This document shows, piece by piece, positions 8,685-16,650 of a stretch of 38,726 bases of DNA. The position numbers and the translations under genes are program-made. Under the pieces are notes generated by a model. That model was not told the DNA's origin. It made no database searches and saw only the letters and a list, made by a program, of their open reading frames with translations. This stretch comes from Prevotellaceae bacterium (lineage in GTDB: Bacteria > Bacteroidota > Bacteroidia > Bacteroidales > Bacteroidaceae): contig JAHZGX010000018.1 in NCBI GenBank assembly GCA_019420585.1, forward strand, positions 1-38,726, read 5' to 3'. The stretch's first letter is position 1. Every line of letters begins with the position of its first letter.

Positions 8685-8731
8685 CGTGTCAATGTGCCAC
8701 ATTGTGCGCGTCAATGCGGCACATTGACACG
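8685..8731. repeat. 13-base inverted repeat built from CAATGTG/CACATTG half-sites
   Basis: CGTGTCAATGTGC (8685-8697) and its exact complement (8719-8731) enclose a second set of half-sites. The stretch can therefore be read as two tandem palindromes, TCAATGTGCCACATTG and TCAATGCGGCACATTGA. It is non-coding. Whether it is a protein-binding site or an intergenic repeat cannot be told from one copy. Confidence 0.6.
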
Positions 8732-8812
8732 CTCTTTCCGGCGAATCGCCGAAGCCTAGGCAAAACTATAAGCATTTTTTACCAAAGAGAGAAAAACCCG
8801 CCCCCGAGAATC

Positions 8813-8840
8813 CGGTGGGGCGGAGGGGCGGGGGGGGCTT
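8813..8840 (+). other. G-rich tract with quadruplex potential
   Basis: Runs of G at 8817-8820, 8825-8828 and 8830-8837 are separated by short loops, which gives four G3 runs on the plus strand. It is non-coding, between the mlaF terminator and the end of the M16 gene. Confidence 0.45.
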
Positions 8841-8855
8841 GGAAAGACTTGCCAT

Positions 8856-8909
8856 TCTGACGCGTCGGACTTGTCGGACTCGTCAGACATGTCTGACATG
8901 TCAGAAAAG
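8856..8909. repeat. 9-base tandem repeat array (TCNGACNNG), six units
   Basis: Six consecutive units with exact 9-base period: TCTGACGCG, TCGGACTTG, TCGGACTCG, TCAGACATG, TCTGACATG, TCAGAAAAG. Inside, TCAGACATGTCTGA and TCTGACATGTCAGA are perfect overlapping palindromes. Read in frame it would give Ser-Asp-Met type repeats, but there is no credible gene around it. Confidence 0.7.
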
Positions 8910-8941
8910 AATCCTCCGAAGCCACTGCGCCGCACACGGAA

Positions 8942-8990
8942 AGGCCGGGCTGCCCTGCGGGGAAGGAATCCCGCCCGGGCAGCCCGGCCT
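8942..8990 (-). terminator. long hairpin downstream of the M16 protease gene
   Basis: Arms AGGCCGGGCTGCC (8942-8954) and its complement (8978-8990) enclose a second GCGGG/CCCGC stem. It lies 27 bases past the M16 stop. On the minus strand no T run follows; on the plus strand CTGTTTTCC follows. It is probably a convergent-region terminator or transcript-end hairpin. Confidence 0.55.
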
Positions 8991-9017
8991 CTGTTTTCCT
9001 GTGGCGCGGGTGGCGCG

Positions 9018-11837
9018 TCAGTCCTGCCCTGCGGCGGGAGACTTCATGCCCACCACCAGGCGGTTGCCGCTCCTGAACACCTTGCAGGCCATGGCCTTCA
9101 GGTCCTGCACCGTGACGGCGCGAACCACGTCCTCATAGCCGTCCACGAAGTCCTGCCCGTAGCGGGTCCTCCTGATGAGCGAGCCCTTCCAGTAGCCGTT
9201 GTCCTTCAGGTTCTCGGCGTGCGAGCGCAGCATGTACTCCTTTATCTTCTGCAGGCTCTCCTCGGTGGGGCCCTGCTGGCACATCTTCTCCACGCCATCG
9301 TAAATCACCTGCGTCATGCGCTCCAACTTGTCGGGGGCGGTGGGCAGCTGTATCTGCATGGTGGCGCGCTGCTCGGGATAGCTGCTCAGGCTGCTGCTCA
9401 CGGGCACCGAATAGGCGCCGCCCTCGTCCTCGCGCACCGTCTCGGTGAAGAGCATCTGCATGGACTGCTTGAGCATGGACAGCATCACGGTGTTGCGCAG
9501 CGTCTCCTTCATGGGGGCGTGGTAGACGAAGAGGCAGATGGCGTTGGGCGTGTCCTGCTCCTTCTCGAAGATGCAGGTGCGCTCGCCCCTGGCCATGCGC
9601 TGGTCCACCACCTTGTACTTCTCACGCTTCCCGGCCGTGGGCAGCGCGCCCAGGTACTTCGTCAGGAGGGGAGCCAGGGAGTCGGCCTCCACGTCGCCCA
9701 CGAAGTAGAACTCAAAGTCGGCGGCATTGGCGTACCTCTCCTTGTAGATCTGCATGATACGGTCGTAGTCCAGCGCGTCGATGTCCTCGGTGCGCATCCT
9801 CACCGCCCGCACGTTGTCGTCATACACCACGCGCGCTATGCTGTCACGCAGTGCCGTCACGGGGTTCAAGTCCTGGTTCTTCAGGCTGGCACGCGTGCGC
9901 TCCATCAGGCTCTTGTATGCCTCGTCGTCCCTGCGGGGCGAGGTGAAGCAGAGGTAGGTGAGTTGGAGCATGGTCTCCAGGTCCTTCTTGACGCAGCTGC
10001 CGTGCAGGGACTCCGTCATGTCGGCAATCGAGGGGCGCACGCTGGCCTGCTTGCCCGAGAGTTTCTTCTGCAGGTCGGTGGCCGAGAACTGTCCCCAGCC
10101 TCCGGCATCCACCAGCGTGGCATTGTCGGCCAACAGGTATTCCGAGTTGGGATAGAGGCTGCTGCCGCCCCAGCTCACGGCGCTCATGGATATGTTGTTG
10201 GGGCTGTAGTCGGTGTGCAGCACGTGCACCTTGATGCCGTTGCTCAGGGTGATGAGCTTGGAGCCATACACGTCGTCCTTCACCTTCTTCACCGTCACGC
10301 TGCCGCCCAGTTCGGGCACCAGCGGGTCGTTGCTGACCTCCTCGGCATACGCATCGATCTGCTCTGCGTCCACCGCCGCCAGGGCATCGCGCACCTGCTG
10401 CGCAGTGGGATACTCGATGCCTTCCTTCTCGGGCAGGAAGAAGGCCACGGCGCGATTGTCCTCAGGGATGCTCGCTGCCAGTTTGTTCACTGCCTCCAGG
10501 GGAATCTGCGGCACGAACATGTGGGCCACCTCCTTGCCCCACTCGATGCCGGGAGCCGGCTCGGAGTCGAGGAAGTGGCGCACGTACTCGCTCACGTAGT
10601 CGGTGTTGGCCACCTTGTCGCGCCCGTCATAGGCGGCATCTATCTGCGAGAGGTACTCCTGCTTGAAGCGCTCATACTCCGCGGCAGTGAAGCCACTGCG
10701 CTTGGCACGCAGCACCTCGCGGTAGAAGGCCGTGAGAGCCTCCAGGTAACGCCCTTCCTTCATGACCACCACGCCGTCGAAGGCATCGCAGGTCTTCGAC
10801 ACCAGGTAGTCGCCATAGTCGGCACCCGACATGGCAAAGGGCGCGTCACCCTTCTGCGCAATCTCCTGCAGGCGCGCGTCGAGCATGCCCGTGACGGCGG
10901 CCTGCAGGTAGCGCGCCAGCAGGTAGGTGCCCACCTGCTTCTGCTCGTTGGGTATGGCGGGCGTCTTGAAGAACATCATGGCCAGGGCCGAGGTCTGCTC
11001 CTTGTCCTTCTCTATGGACACCAGCAGTTCCTTGTTGTCGGCCACGGGGAAGTACTCGCGCACGGGAGCATCGGCGGCCGCGGGCTGTATGTCGGCAAAC
11101 GTCTCCCTTATGCTCTGCTCCATGCGGTCGACGTCCACGTCGCCCACAATGACCAGGGCCTGCAGGTCAGGCCTGTACCAGCGCCGGTAATAGGAGCGCA
11201 GGTCCTCGTAGGGGAAGTTCATCACAATGTCCATGGTGCCGATGGGCATACGGTCGGCATACTTGCTGCCCTGATAGAGCGTGCCGAAGGCGCGCTCCTG
11301 CATGCGCATCATGGCACTGCGCCTCATGCGCCACTCCTCGTTGATCACGCCGCGCTCCTTGTCAATCTCCTTGTCCTCGAGCAGCAGGTCGTGGCTCCAG
11401 TCATGCAGGATGAGCAGGCAGGAGTCCAGTGCGCCGGGAATCTCCACGTTGACGTTGTTGATGTTGTACACCGTCTCGTCGAAGGAAGTATAGGCGTTCA
11501 GGTTCTCACCGAACTTCACCCCGATGCGCTCCAGGTACTGCTTGAGCGCATCGCCCGGGAAGTGCTTCGTGCCATTGAAGCACATGTGCTCCAGGAAGTG
11601 TGCCAGCCCGCGCTGGTTCTCCTCCTCCTGCATGGAGCCCACCTTCTGGGCTATGTAGAAGTCGGCACGCTTCTCGGGCCATTCATTGTGGCGGATGTAA
11701 TACGTCAGTCCATTGGGCAGGACACCTGTCCTGACTGCCGGATCCAGAGGAATCCGGCTCTCGGTGGTCAGCTGCGCGGCCGTTCCCACGAAGGCGGGGA
11801 GCGCGCAGCAAAGCACGAGTAAAAGTCTCTTCATCAT
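9018..11837 (-). CDS. exported M16 family zinc metallopeptidase (two-repeat, pitrilysin type)
   Basis: Probable periplasmic or surface zinc protease. At 939 residues it is a full-length tandem M16 protein. Seen: signal peptide (MMKRLLLVLC..., cleavage after about residue 20), the inverted zinc motif HFLEH at 80-84 with the downstream glutamate in the following helix, and an inactive second M16 half in the C-terminal part (YFVGDVEADSLAPLL region and the R/Y motif near GGAYSVPVSSSLS). The frame extends 30 residues further upstream, but that extension lacks a signal and the two ATGs at 11832-11837 precede a clean signal peptide. The small lipoprotein gene upstream is 86 bases away on the same strand. 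The substrate is unknown. Confidence 0.9.
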   Translation of the reverse strand: MMKRLLLVLCCALPAFVGTAAQLTTESRIPLDPAVRTGVLPNGLTYYIRHNEWPEKRADFYIAQKVGSMQEEENQRGLAHFLEHMCFNGTKHFPGDALKQYLERIGVKFGENLNAYTSFDETVYNINNVNVEIPGALDSCLLILHDWSHDLLLEDKEIDKERGVINEEWRMRRSAMMRMQERAFGTLYQGSKYADRMPIGTMDIVMNFPYEDLRSYYRRWYRPDLQALVIVGDVDVDRMEQSIRETFADIQPAAADAPVREYFPVADNKELLVSIEKDKEQTSALAMMFFKTPAIPNEQKQVGTYLLARYLQAAVTGMLDARLQEIAQKGDAPFAMSGADYGDYLVSKTCDAFDGVVVMKEGRYLEALTAFYREVLRAKRSGFTAAEYERFKQEYLSQIDAAYDGRDKVANTDYVSEYVRHFLDSEPAPGIEWGKEVAHMFVPQIPLEAVNKLAASIPEDNRAVAFFLPEKEGIEYPTAQQVRDALAAVDAEQIDAYAEEVSNDPLVPELGGSVTVKKVKDDVYGSKLITLSNGIKVHVLHTDYSPNNISMSAVSWGGSSLYPNSEYLLADNATLVDAGGWGQFSATDLQKKLSGKQASVRPSIADMTESLHGSCVKKDLETMLQLTYLCFTSPRRDDEAYKSLMERTRASLKNQDLNPVTALRDSIARVVYDDNVRAVRMRTEDIDALDYDRIMQIYKERYANAADFEFYFVGDVEADSLAPLLTKYLGALPTAGKREKYKVVDQRMARGERTCIFEKEQDTPNAICLFVYHAPMKETLRNTVMLSMLKQSMQMLFTETVREDEGGAYSVPVSSSLSSYPEQRATMQIQLPTAPDKLERMTQVIYDGVEKMCQQGPTEESLQKIKEYMLRSHAENLKDNGYWKGSLIRRTRYGQDFVDGYEDVVRAVTVQDLKAMACKVFRSGNRLVVGMKSPAAGQD

Positions 11838-11923
11838 ATTGTGTGTTATGTTTGCTTGTTGTCTTAAGCACCTGCGCCACCGCATCCCACTGCACGCAGG
11901 CACGGCGGGGCGGTGGCACGGCC

Positions 11924-12352
11924 TCATCTCATCTTCCAGCAGTCGCCCTCGCGCACCATCTTCAGCCCCACCTGCTCCACGGTGCTGTCGCCAAAGGTGA
12001 CGTCCAGGAACACATAGGCAACGCTGTCGAGCAGGCTGTCCCGCGTGGCCACGACCTTTGCCAAGCCACCCTTCTCCTGCATCTCGGCCGCATGCTGGGC
12101 CACCATGTCCACCATCTGGCTCCGGTACGAGGGCGGCAGGCTGTCGGTGCCGGCCATTGCCGACACGAAGGCCTCATAGTCGCCGGCCAGCAGCAACCCA
12201 TAATACTGCTGTGCCGCGGCCCTCACCGCCTCGTGCTCAGTCTGCCTGCGGCCGCAGGCTGCCGGGAGCATCACGCAGAGAGCCAAGGCGGCCACCCTGA
12301 CCCACGCAGCCGCGCGTGCAGGCCGGCCATGACGTTTCTCTTCCATAGTCAT
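11924..12352 (-). CDS. small NTF2-like lipoprotein (DUF4878-type), function unknown
   Basis: A 142-residue exported protein. After an Arg-rich start and a hydrophobic stretch, the lipobox LPAAC fixes a lipidated cysteine. The mature part (AVRAAAQQYYGLLLAGDYEAFVSAM...) has the helix and Tyr/Asp pattern of small NTF2-like domains in Bacteroidetes lipoproteins, ending in VREGDCWKM, a typical final strand. The frame runs open well upstream over the der terminator, but the ATG at 12352 (or 12346) places the signal correctly. It follows der, whose terminator separates the two, and precedes the M16 gene. Family placement is tentative. Confidence 0.7.
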   Translation of the reverse strand: MTMEEKRHGRPARAAAWVRVAALALCVMLPAACGRRQTEHEAVRAAAQQYYGLLLAGDYEAFVSAMAGTDSLPPSYRSQMVDMVAQHAAEMQEKGGLAKVVATRDSLLDSVAYVFLDVTFGDSTVEQVGLKMVREGDCWKMR

Positions 12353-12366
12353 ACTACTCTGGTTAA

Positions 12367-12406
12367 GGCAAAAAGAATCCCGGCACCCATGAGCCATGGA
12401 GCCGGG
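12367..12406 (-). terminator. der terminator
   Basis: On the minus strand CCCGGC pairs with GCCGGG (outer arms 12401-12406 and 12379-12384), with an inner CCATG/CATGG stem and 3-base loop, then ATTCTTTTTG. It is 8 bases past the der stop and a textbook intrinsic terminator, which implies that the lipoprotein and M16 genes depend on read-through or their own promoter. Confidence 0.8.
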
Positions 12407-12413
12407 TCCCCTG

Positions 12414-13724
12414 TCACTTCTGTCTGATGAATATGTTGATGGGAGTGCCGCAGAAATCCCACCGCTCACGTATCTTGTTCTCCAGGAAGCGGCGGTATGG
12501 CTCCTTGACATACTGCGGCAGGTTGGCATAGAACACGAAACTGGGCACGCGGGTATCGGGTATCTGCGCGCAGTACTTTATCTTGATGTACTTTCCCTTC
12601 ATCGATGGCGGCGGGTATGCCTCTATGAGCGGGAGCATCTCCTCGTTCAGCCTGGCGGTCGACACGCGGCGGCACCGGTTCTCATAGACGTCCTTGGCCG
12701 TCTCCAGCACCTTGAAGATGCGCTGCTTGGTAAGTGCCGAACCGAAGACGATGGGGAAATCGTCGAAGGGAGCCATACGGTTGCGTATGGCATCCTCCAT
12801 GGTCTTCATCACCTTGGTATCCTTGTCGGGCACCAGGTCCCACTTGTTCACCACCACCACCAGGCTCTTCATGTTGCGCTGGATAAGCTGGAAGATGTTC
12901 AGGTCCTGGCTCTCGATGCCGCGCGTGGCGTCAATCATGAGAATGCACACGTCGCTGTTCTCGATGCTGCGGATAGATCTCATCACGCTGTAGAACTCCA
13001 GGTCCTCGTTCACCTTGCTCTTGCGGCGTATGCCCGCCGTGTCGACAAGGTAGAAGTCGAAGCCGAACTTGTTGTAGCGCGTATAGATGCTGTCACGCGT
13101 GGTGCCCGCAATGTCGGTCACGATGTTGCGCTCCTCACCGATGAAGGCATTGACCAGGCTGGACTTTCCCGCATTGGGACGGCCCACCACGGCAAAGCGG
13201 GGGATGTTCTCATCAAGAAGTTCGGTCGATTCGCGGGGGAACCTTGCCATGACAAGGTCAAGCAGGTCACCCGTCCCGCCTCCCGTGGCAGCCGAGATGC
13301 AGATGGGGTCACCCAGCCCCAGAGAGTAGAACTCCGCAGCCAGGTACTGCTCGTTGTTGTCGGTCTTGTTGCACACAAGCACCACGGGCTTCTTGGTGCG
13401 CCGCAGTATGCCCGCAACCGCCTCGTCAAGGTCGGTCACGCCATTGTGGGCGTCCACCAGGAAGAGTATCACGTCAGCCTCATCGGTGGCCAGCGCCACC
13501 TGCTTGCGTATCTCCTCCTCAAAGATATCGTCTGAATTTACCACCCATCCGCCGGTGTCGATGACCGAGAACTCCTTTCCCGCCCACTCACACTTGCCGT
13601 ACTGGCGGTCACGCGTCGTGCCAGCCTCGTCACTCACGATAGCATGGCGCGTCTGCGTCAGGCGGTTGAACAGCGTGGACTTGCCCACATTGGGACGTCC
13701 CACAATAGCCACTATGTTTGACAT
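12414..13724 (-). CDS. der: ribosome biogenesis GTPase Der (EngA)
   Basis: Essential double GTPase that helps assemble the 50S subunit. Seen in 436 residues: two G domains, each with a P-loop (GRPNVGKS at 9-16 and GRPNAGKS near 182-189), G3 DTGG and DTAG, G4 NKTD and NKWD, and a C-terminal KH-like domain ending in basic residues. It lies 11 bases after era on the same strand, so the two ribosome-assembly GTPases are made together. Length and motif set are normal. Confidence 0.97.
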   Translation of the reverse strand: MSNIVAIVGRPNVGKSTLFNRLTQTRHAIVSDEAGTTRDRQYGKCEWAGKEFSVIDTGGWVVNSDDIFEEEIRKQVALATDEADVILFLVDAHNGVTDLDEAVAGILRRTKKPVVLVCNKTDNNEQYLAAEFYSLGLGDPICISAATGGGTGDLLDLVMARFPRESTELLDENIPRFAVVGRPNAGKSSLVNAFIGEERNIVTDIAGTTRDSIYTRYNKFGFDFYLVDTAGIRRKSKVNEDLEFYSVMRSIRSIENSDVCILMIDATRGIESQDLNIFQLIQRNMKSLVVVVNKWDLVPDKDTKVMKTMEDAIRNRMAPFDDFPIVFGSALTKQRIFKVLETAKDVYENRCRRVSTARLNEEMLPLIEAYPPPSMKGKYIKIKYCAQIPDTRVPSFVFYANLPQYVKEPYRRFLENKIRERWDFCGTPINIFIRQK

Positions 13725-13735
13725 TCTTTCCCTTG

Positions 13736-14617
13736 TTAATCCAAATTATATCCGTATGCCTTCATGGCGCGGTCGCTGCTGCGCCAGTCCTTGTCCACCT
13801 TGACAAAGATCTCCAGATAGATGCTCTTGCCGAAGAAGCGCTCCAGGCTCTTCCTGGCCTCGGTGCTCACGCGCTTGATGGCAACTCCCTGGTGGCCTAT
13901 GATGATGCCCTTCTGACTATCCCGCTCCACGTAGATGACGGCGTTGATGTGTATCTGACGCTCACGCTCCTGGAACTTCTCCACCACCACCTCCACGCTG
14001 TAAGGTATCTCCTTGTCGTAATAGAGCAGGATCTTCTCGCGTATGATTTCCGTCACGAAGAAGCGTGCGGGCTTGTCCGTCCACTGGTCCTGGTCGAAAT
14101 AGGCGGGGTTCTCGGGCAGGAGTTCCTTGATTCGGCGCAGCACCACGTCCACATTGAAGCGGTGCAAGGCGCTTATGGGGATAATCTCCGCCTCGGGAAG
14201 CACGGCATGCCACTCCTCCACCTTGGCGGTCAGGCCCTTCTGGTCAGAGAGGTCTATCTTGTTGACCAGCACCAGCACAGGCACCTTCATCCGGCTCACC
14301 TTCTCCAGGAAGTCGGCATTCTTGTCCGGCTTCTCCACCATGTCCGTCACGTAGAGAAGCACGTCGGCATCCTGCAGCGCACTCTCGCTGAACTGCAGCA
14401 TCTGCTCCTGAAGCTTGTAGTTGGGCTTCAGCACGCCCGGCGTGTCCGAGAAGCAAATCTGCATGTCGGGGGCATTCAGTATGCCCATGATGCGGTGGCG
14501 CGTGGTCTGAGCCTTGAAGGTGGCAATGGAGATGCGCTCGCCCACCAGCAAGTTCATGAGTGTGCTCTTGCCCACATTGGGGTTACCCACAATGTTTACG
14601 AATCCCGACTTGAACAT
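13736..14617 (-). CDS. era: ribosome biogenesis GTPase Era
   Basis: GTPase that binds the 3' end of 16S rRNA during 30S maturation. Seen in 293 residues: P-loop GNPNVGKS at 11-18, G3 DTPG, G4 NKID, and a C-terminal KH domain with GHQG as the RNA-binding loop (QKGIIIGHQGVAIK). It sits between fabH (19-base gap) and der (11-base gap) in one minus-strand series with rpmF and yceD. Confidence 0.97.
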   Translation of the reverse strand: MFKSGFVNIVGNPNVGKSTLMNLLVGERISIATFKAQTTRHRIMGILNAPDMQICFSDTPGVLKPNYKLQEQMLQFSESALQDADVLLYVTDMVEKPDKNADFLEKVSRMKVPVLVLVNKIDLSDQKGLTAKVEEWHAVLPEAEIIPISALHRFNVDVVLRRIKELLPENPAYFDQDQWTDKPARFFVTEIIREKILLYYDKEIPYSVEVVVEKFQERERQIHINAVIYVERDSQKGIIIGHQGVAIKRVSTEARKSLERFFGKSIYLEIFVKVDKDWRSSDRAMKAYGYNLD

Positions 14618-14636
14618 AGGCTCTATACATTATATA

Positions 14637-15731
14637 TTATACGTTGTCCTTGGCGGCGCGCAGGTCATACCACTCCTGGCGCGTCATGAGTCCCTCCTTA
14701 TAGAACTGCGCAGGTTCCTTGGCAGCCTCGGGCGCTCCGTCATAGCCCCACACCATGTAACTGGCTCCCCACGTGAAGCCGGCTCCAAAGGCGGTGAATA
14801 TGAGTTTGTCACCCTTGCGGAGGCGCGGCTCATATTCCCACAGGCACAGGGGAAGCGTGCCGCCTGAAGTATTGGCCATGTGGTCAATGTTAATCATCAC
14901 ATGGTCTTCACTGATGCCTATGCGCCCTGCCACAGACTTCTCTATGTTGATGTTTGCCTGATGGGGCACCACCCAGTCCACATTCTCCGCCGTCAACCCA
15001 TTGCGGTCGGCAATGGTCTTCACGGCAGTGCTCATGTCGAGCACGGCGTGCTTGTACACTGCACGACCCTCCTGATAGACAAAATGCTCGCGGGCATCCA
15101 CCGTCTCATGGCTGGGCATGCAGGCCGACCCTCCCGCTGCCATGTGCAGGTTCTGGTAGCCCTGTCCGTCCACGCGGTAATAGCCGTCCAGGAGCCCTAC
15201 CTCTTCAGTGGTGGCCTCCATCATCACACAAGCCGCTCCGTCGCCAAAGATGGGACAAGTGTTGCGGTCCTGATAATTGGTCATGCTGGACATGTGGTCG
15301 CCTCCGCACACAATCACGCGCTTGTAGTGGCCGGAACGCAGATAGCCGGCAGCGGCCTCCATGGCATAGAGGAATCCTGCACAGGCGGCCTCCATGTCAT
15401 AGCCGAACGCGTGGCGCAAGCCACAGTTGCCTATCACAATCGAGGCGGTGGAGGGGAAATGGTAATCGGGCGTGGTGGTGGCACAGAGCACCAATTCCAC
15501 GCTGTCGGGGTCGACAGCCGTCTTGCGCAACAGTTGCTGCACGGCACGTGTCATCATGTAGGATGTGCCCGAGCCCTGTTCAGGCTTCAGTATGTGGCGT
15601 GTCTTCACGCCGATACGCTCCATTATCCATTCATCTGAGGTGTCCACGATGCGTGACATCTCCTCGTTGTCGAGTATGTAATCAGGCACATACCCTCCAA
15701 CGCCTGTTATTACGGCATTCAATTTTTCCAT
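14637..15731 (-). CDS. fabH: beta-ketoacyl-ACP synthase III
   Basis: Catalyses the first condensation of fatty acid synthesis, acetyl-CoA with malonyl-ACP. The catalytic triad can be placed at C117 (EAACAGF), H257 (VPHQAN) and N287 (ANTSGG). At 364 residues it is slightly longer than E. coli FabH, with a C-terminal tail (about the last 35 residues: QFYKEGLMTRQEW...) of unknown role. The upstream-extended frame has no support; the ATG at 15729-15731 starts the conserved MEKLNAVITGVG. A strong hairpin separates it from rpmF. Confidence 0.96.
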   Translation of the reverse strand: MEKLNAVITGVGGYVPDYILDNEEMSRIVDTSDEWIMERIGVKTRHILKPEQGSGTSYMMTRAVQQLLRKTAVDPDSVELVLCATTTPDYHFPSTASIVIGNCGLRHAFGYDMEAACAGFLYAMEAAAGYLRSGHYKRVIVCGGDHMSSMTNYQDRNTCPIFGDGAACVMMEATTEEVGLLDGYYRVDGQGYQNLHMAAGGSACMPSHETVDAREHFVYQEGRAVYKHAVLDMSTAVKTIADRNGLTAENVDWVVPHQANINIEKSVAGRIGISEDHVMINIDHMANTSGGTLPLCLWEYEPRLRKGDKLIFTAFGAGFTWGASYMVWGYDGAPEAAKEPAQFYKEGLMTRQEWYDLRAAKDNV

Positions 15732-15805
15732 TATGGTTGTTTGTGTTTGGCTCCGCGCACCCCAACCCACATGGAACAAGGCGCGCACGCCGCTATAAAG
15801 TTAAA

Positions 15806-15850
15806 GCCGCATTAGCCTCTCCCTGCAACAGAGGGAGAGACCGGTGCGGC
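15806..15850 (-). terminator. hairpin between rpmF and fabH (partial terminator or attenuator)
   Basis: On the minus strand GCCGCA...TGCGGC (15806-15811 and 15845-15850) encloses an inner CTCTCCCT/AGGGAGAG stem; TTTAACTTTATAG follows. It lies 21 bases past the rpmF stop and 75 bases before fabH. It could trim downstream expression so that abundant L32 is made in excess over FabH. Confidence 0.6.
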
Positions 15851-15871
15851 CCAAATACGTTTCCGAGACGT

Positions 15872-16051
15872 TTATGCCTCTTTCTCGATAGCAACCTTGC
15901 CGCGATAATATCCACAGGCAGGGCATACGGTGTGGTAGATATGAAACTCTCCACAGTTGGGGCATACAGCCAATGCAGGCGCAACTGCTTTGTCGTGGGT
16001 TCTTCTTTTCAGAGTCCTTGTCTTGGACTGTCTTCTTTTTGGATGTGCCAT
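15872..16051 (-). CDS. rpmF: 50S ribosomal protein L32
   Basis: Small 59-residue ribosomal protein read directly from the minus strand: it begins MAHPKRRQSKTRTLKRR and ends in KVAIEKEA. The zinc ribbon has CPNC (C30, C33) and CPAC (C43, C46), so this is the zinc-binding form. It starts 8 bases after the yceD stop; yceD-rpmF is one of the most conserved bacterial gene pairs. A hairpin follows it before fabH. Confidence 0.97.
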   Translation of the reverse strand: MAHPKRRQSKTRTLKRRTHDKAVAPALAVCPNCGEFHIYHTVCPACGYYRGKVAIEKEA

Positions 16052-16059
16052 TTTCTTGT

Positions 16060-16587
16060 TTATTTATTGTTATCTAATATTTTCTTCAGTTCGCTCCACC
16101 GCTCGTCCACGGGGGCCTCACCTTCCGGCTCGGGCTCATCGGTGCTGTATTCCCCCAGCAACTGTCCGGCCTCGCCCGGGCATTGCCCGTCGGGATGGAT
16201 ATGCCGCAGGGGCACCTCCAGCGAGATGAACTCGTAGATGTTCCACGCCACATTCACCTCTCCTGTGCCCTCGGGAATGGTGATTGAATCACCGTCATCC
16301 TCATATTCCTCGCCCCACCTGGCGGTCAGTTCCCTCTCCACGGAGACGGGTAAGGACACCGGCTCAAGGCAGCGGTCACACGGAACCTGCACTTCACCCT
16401 CAATGCGAAACAGCATCTTCACGGCACCACCCACCGCCCTGGCAGTCAAGCAGACGTCAAGTGACCCGGACAGGATGTCTGTGCTCCGGACATCCACAAA
16501 GAAGTCATCTTCCAGGTGCCACTCACGCTCCAGCATGCCTGTGGCCACTCCCTTGAGATCCACGTTGTATCTGTCCAGTCTATCCAT
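16060..16587 (-). CDS. yceD: YceD/DUF177 family protein (large ribosomal RNA accumulation protein)
   Basis: Conserved partner of rpmF; in E. coli and plants this family affects 23S rRNA accumulation, but the mechanism is not known. Seen in 175 residues: the DUF177 core with CDRC (VPCDRCLEPV, about residues 69-72), the ISLEVPLRHIH segment, an acidic stretch, and a short C-terminal ERWSELKKIL motif. It is the first gene of the yceD-rpmF-fabH-era-der series. A TAATTTTG promoter ends 8 bases before the ATG, so the leader is extremely short. Confidence 0.9.
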   Translation of the reverse strand: MDRLDRYNVDLKGVATGMLEREWHLEDDFFVDVRSTDILSGSLDVCLTARAVGGAVKMLFRIEGEVQVPCDRCLEPVSLPVSVERELTARWGEEYEDDGDSITIPEGTGEVNVAWNIYEFISLEVPLRHIHPDGQCPGEAGQLLGEYSTDEPEPEGEAPVDERWSELKKILDNNK

Positions 16588-16594
16588 CGGGCTG

Positions 16595-16602
16595 CAAAAT
16601 TA
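16595..16602 (-). promoter_or_regulatory. yceD-rpmF promoter, -7 element
   Basis: TAATTTTG on the minus strand matches TAnnTTTG and ends only 8 bases before the yceD ATG, predicting a transcript with almost no leader. No good -33 element at 19 bases was seen. Confidence 0.5.
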
Positions 16603-16650
16603 CGAATTTTTCGCCGAACAGGCCAACAAACGGCTTTAATTTTTGCTGGC

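Noticed and set aside
8871..11822. A 983-codon open frame on the plus strand opposite the M16 protease gene
   Set aside because: It is a mirror frame of a GC-rich gene with clear M16 motifs; its own translation is low-complexity (His/Leu/Val/Ala-rich) with no domain, signal or ribosome site.
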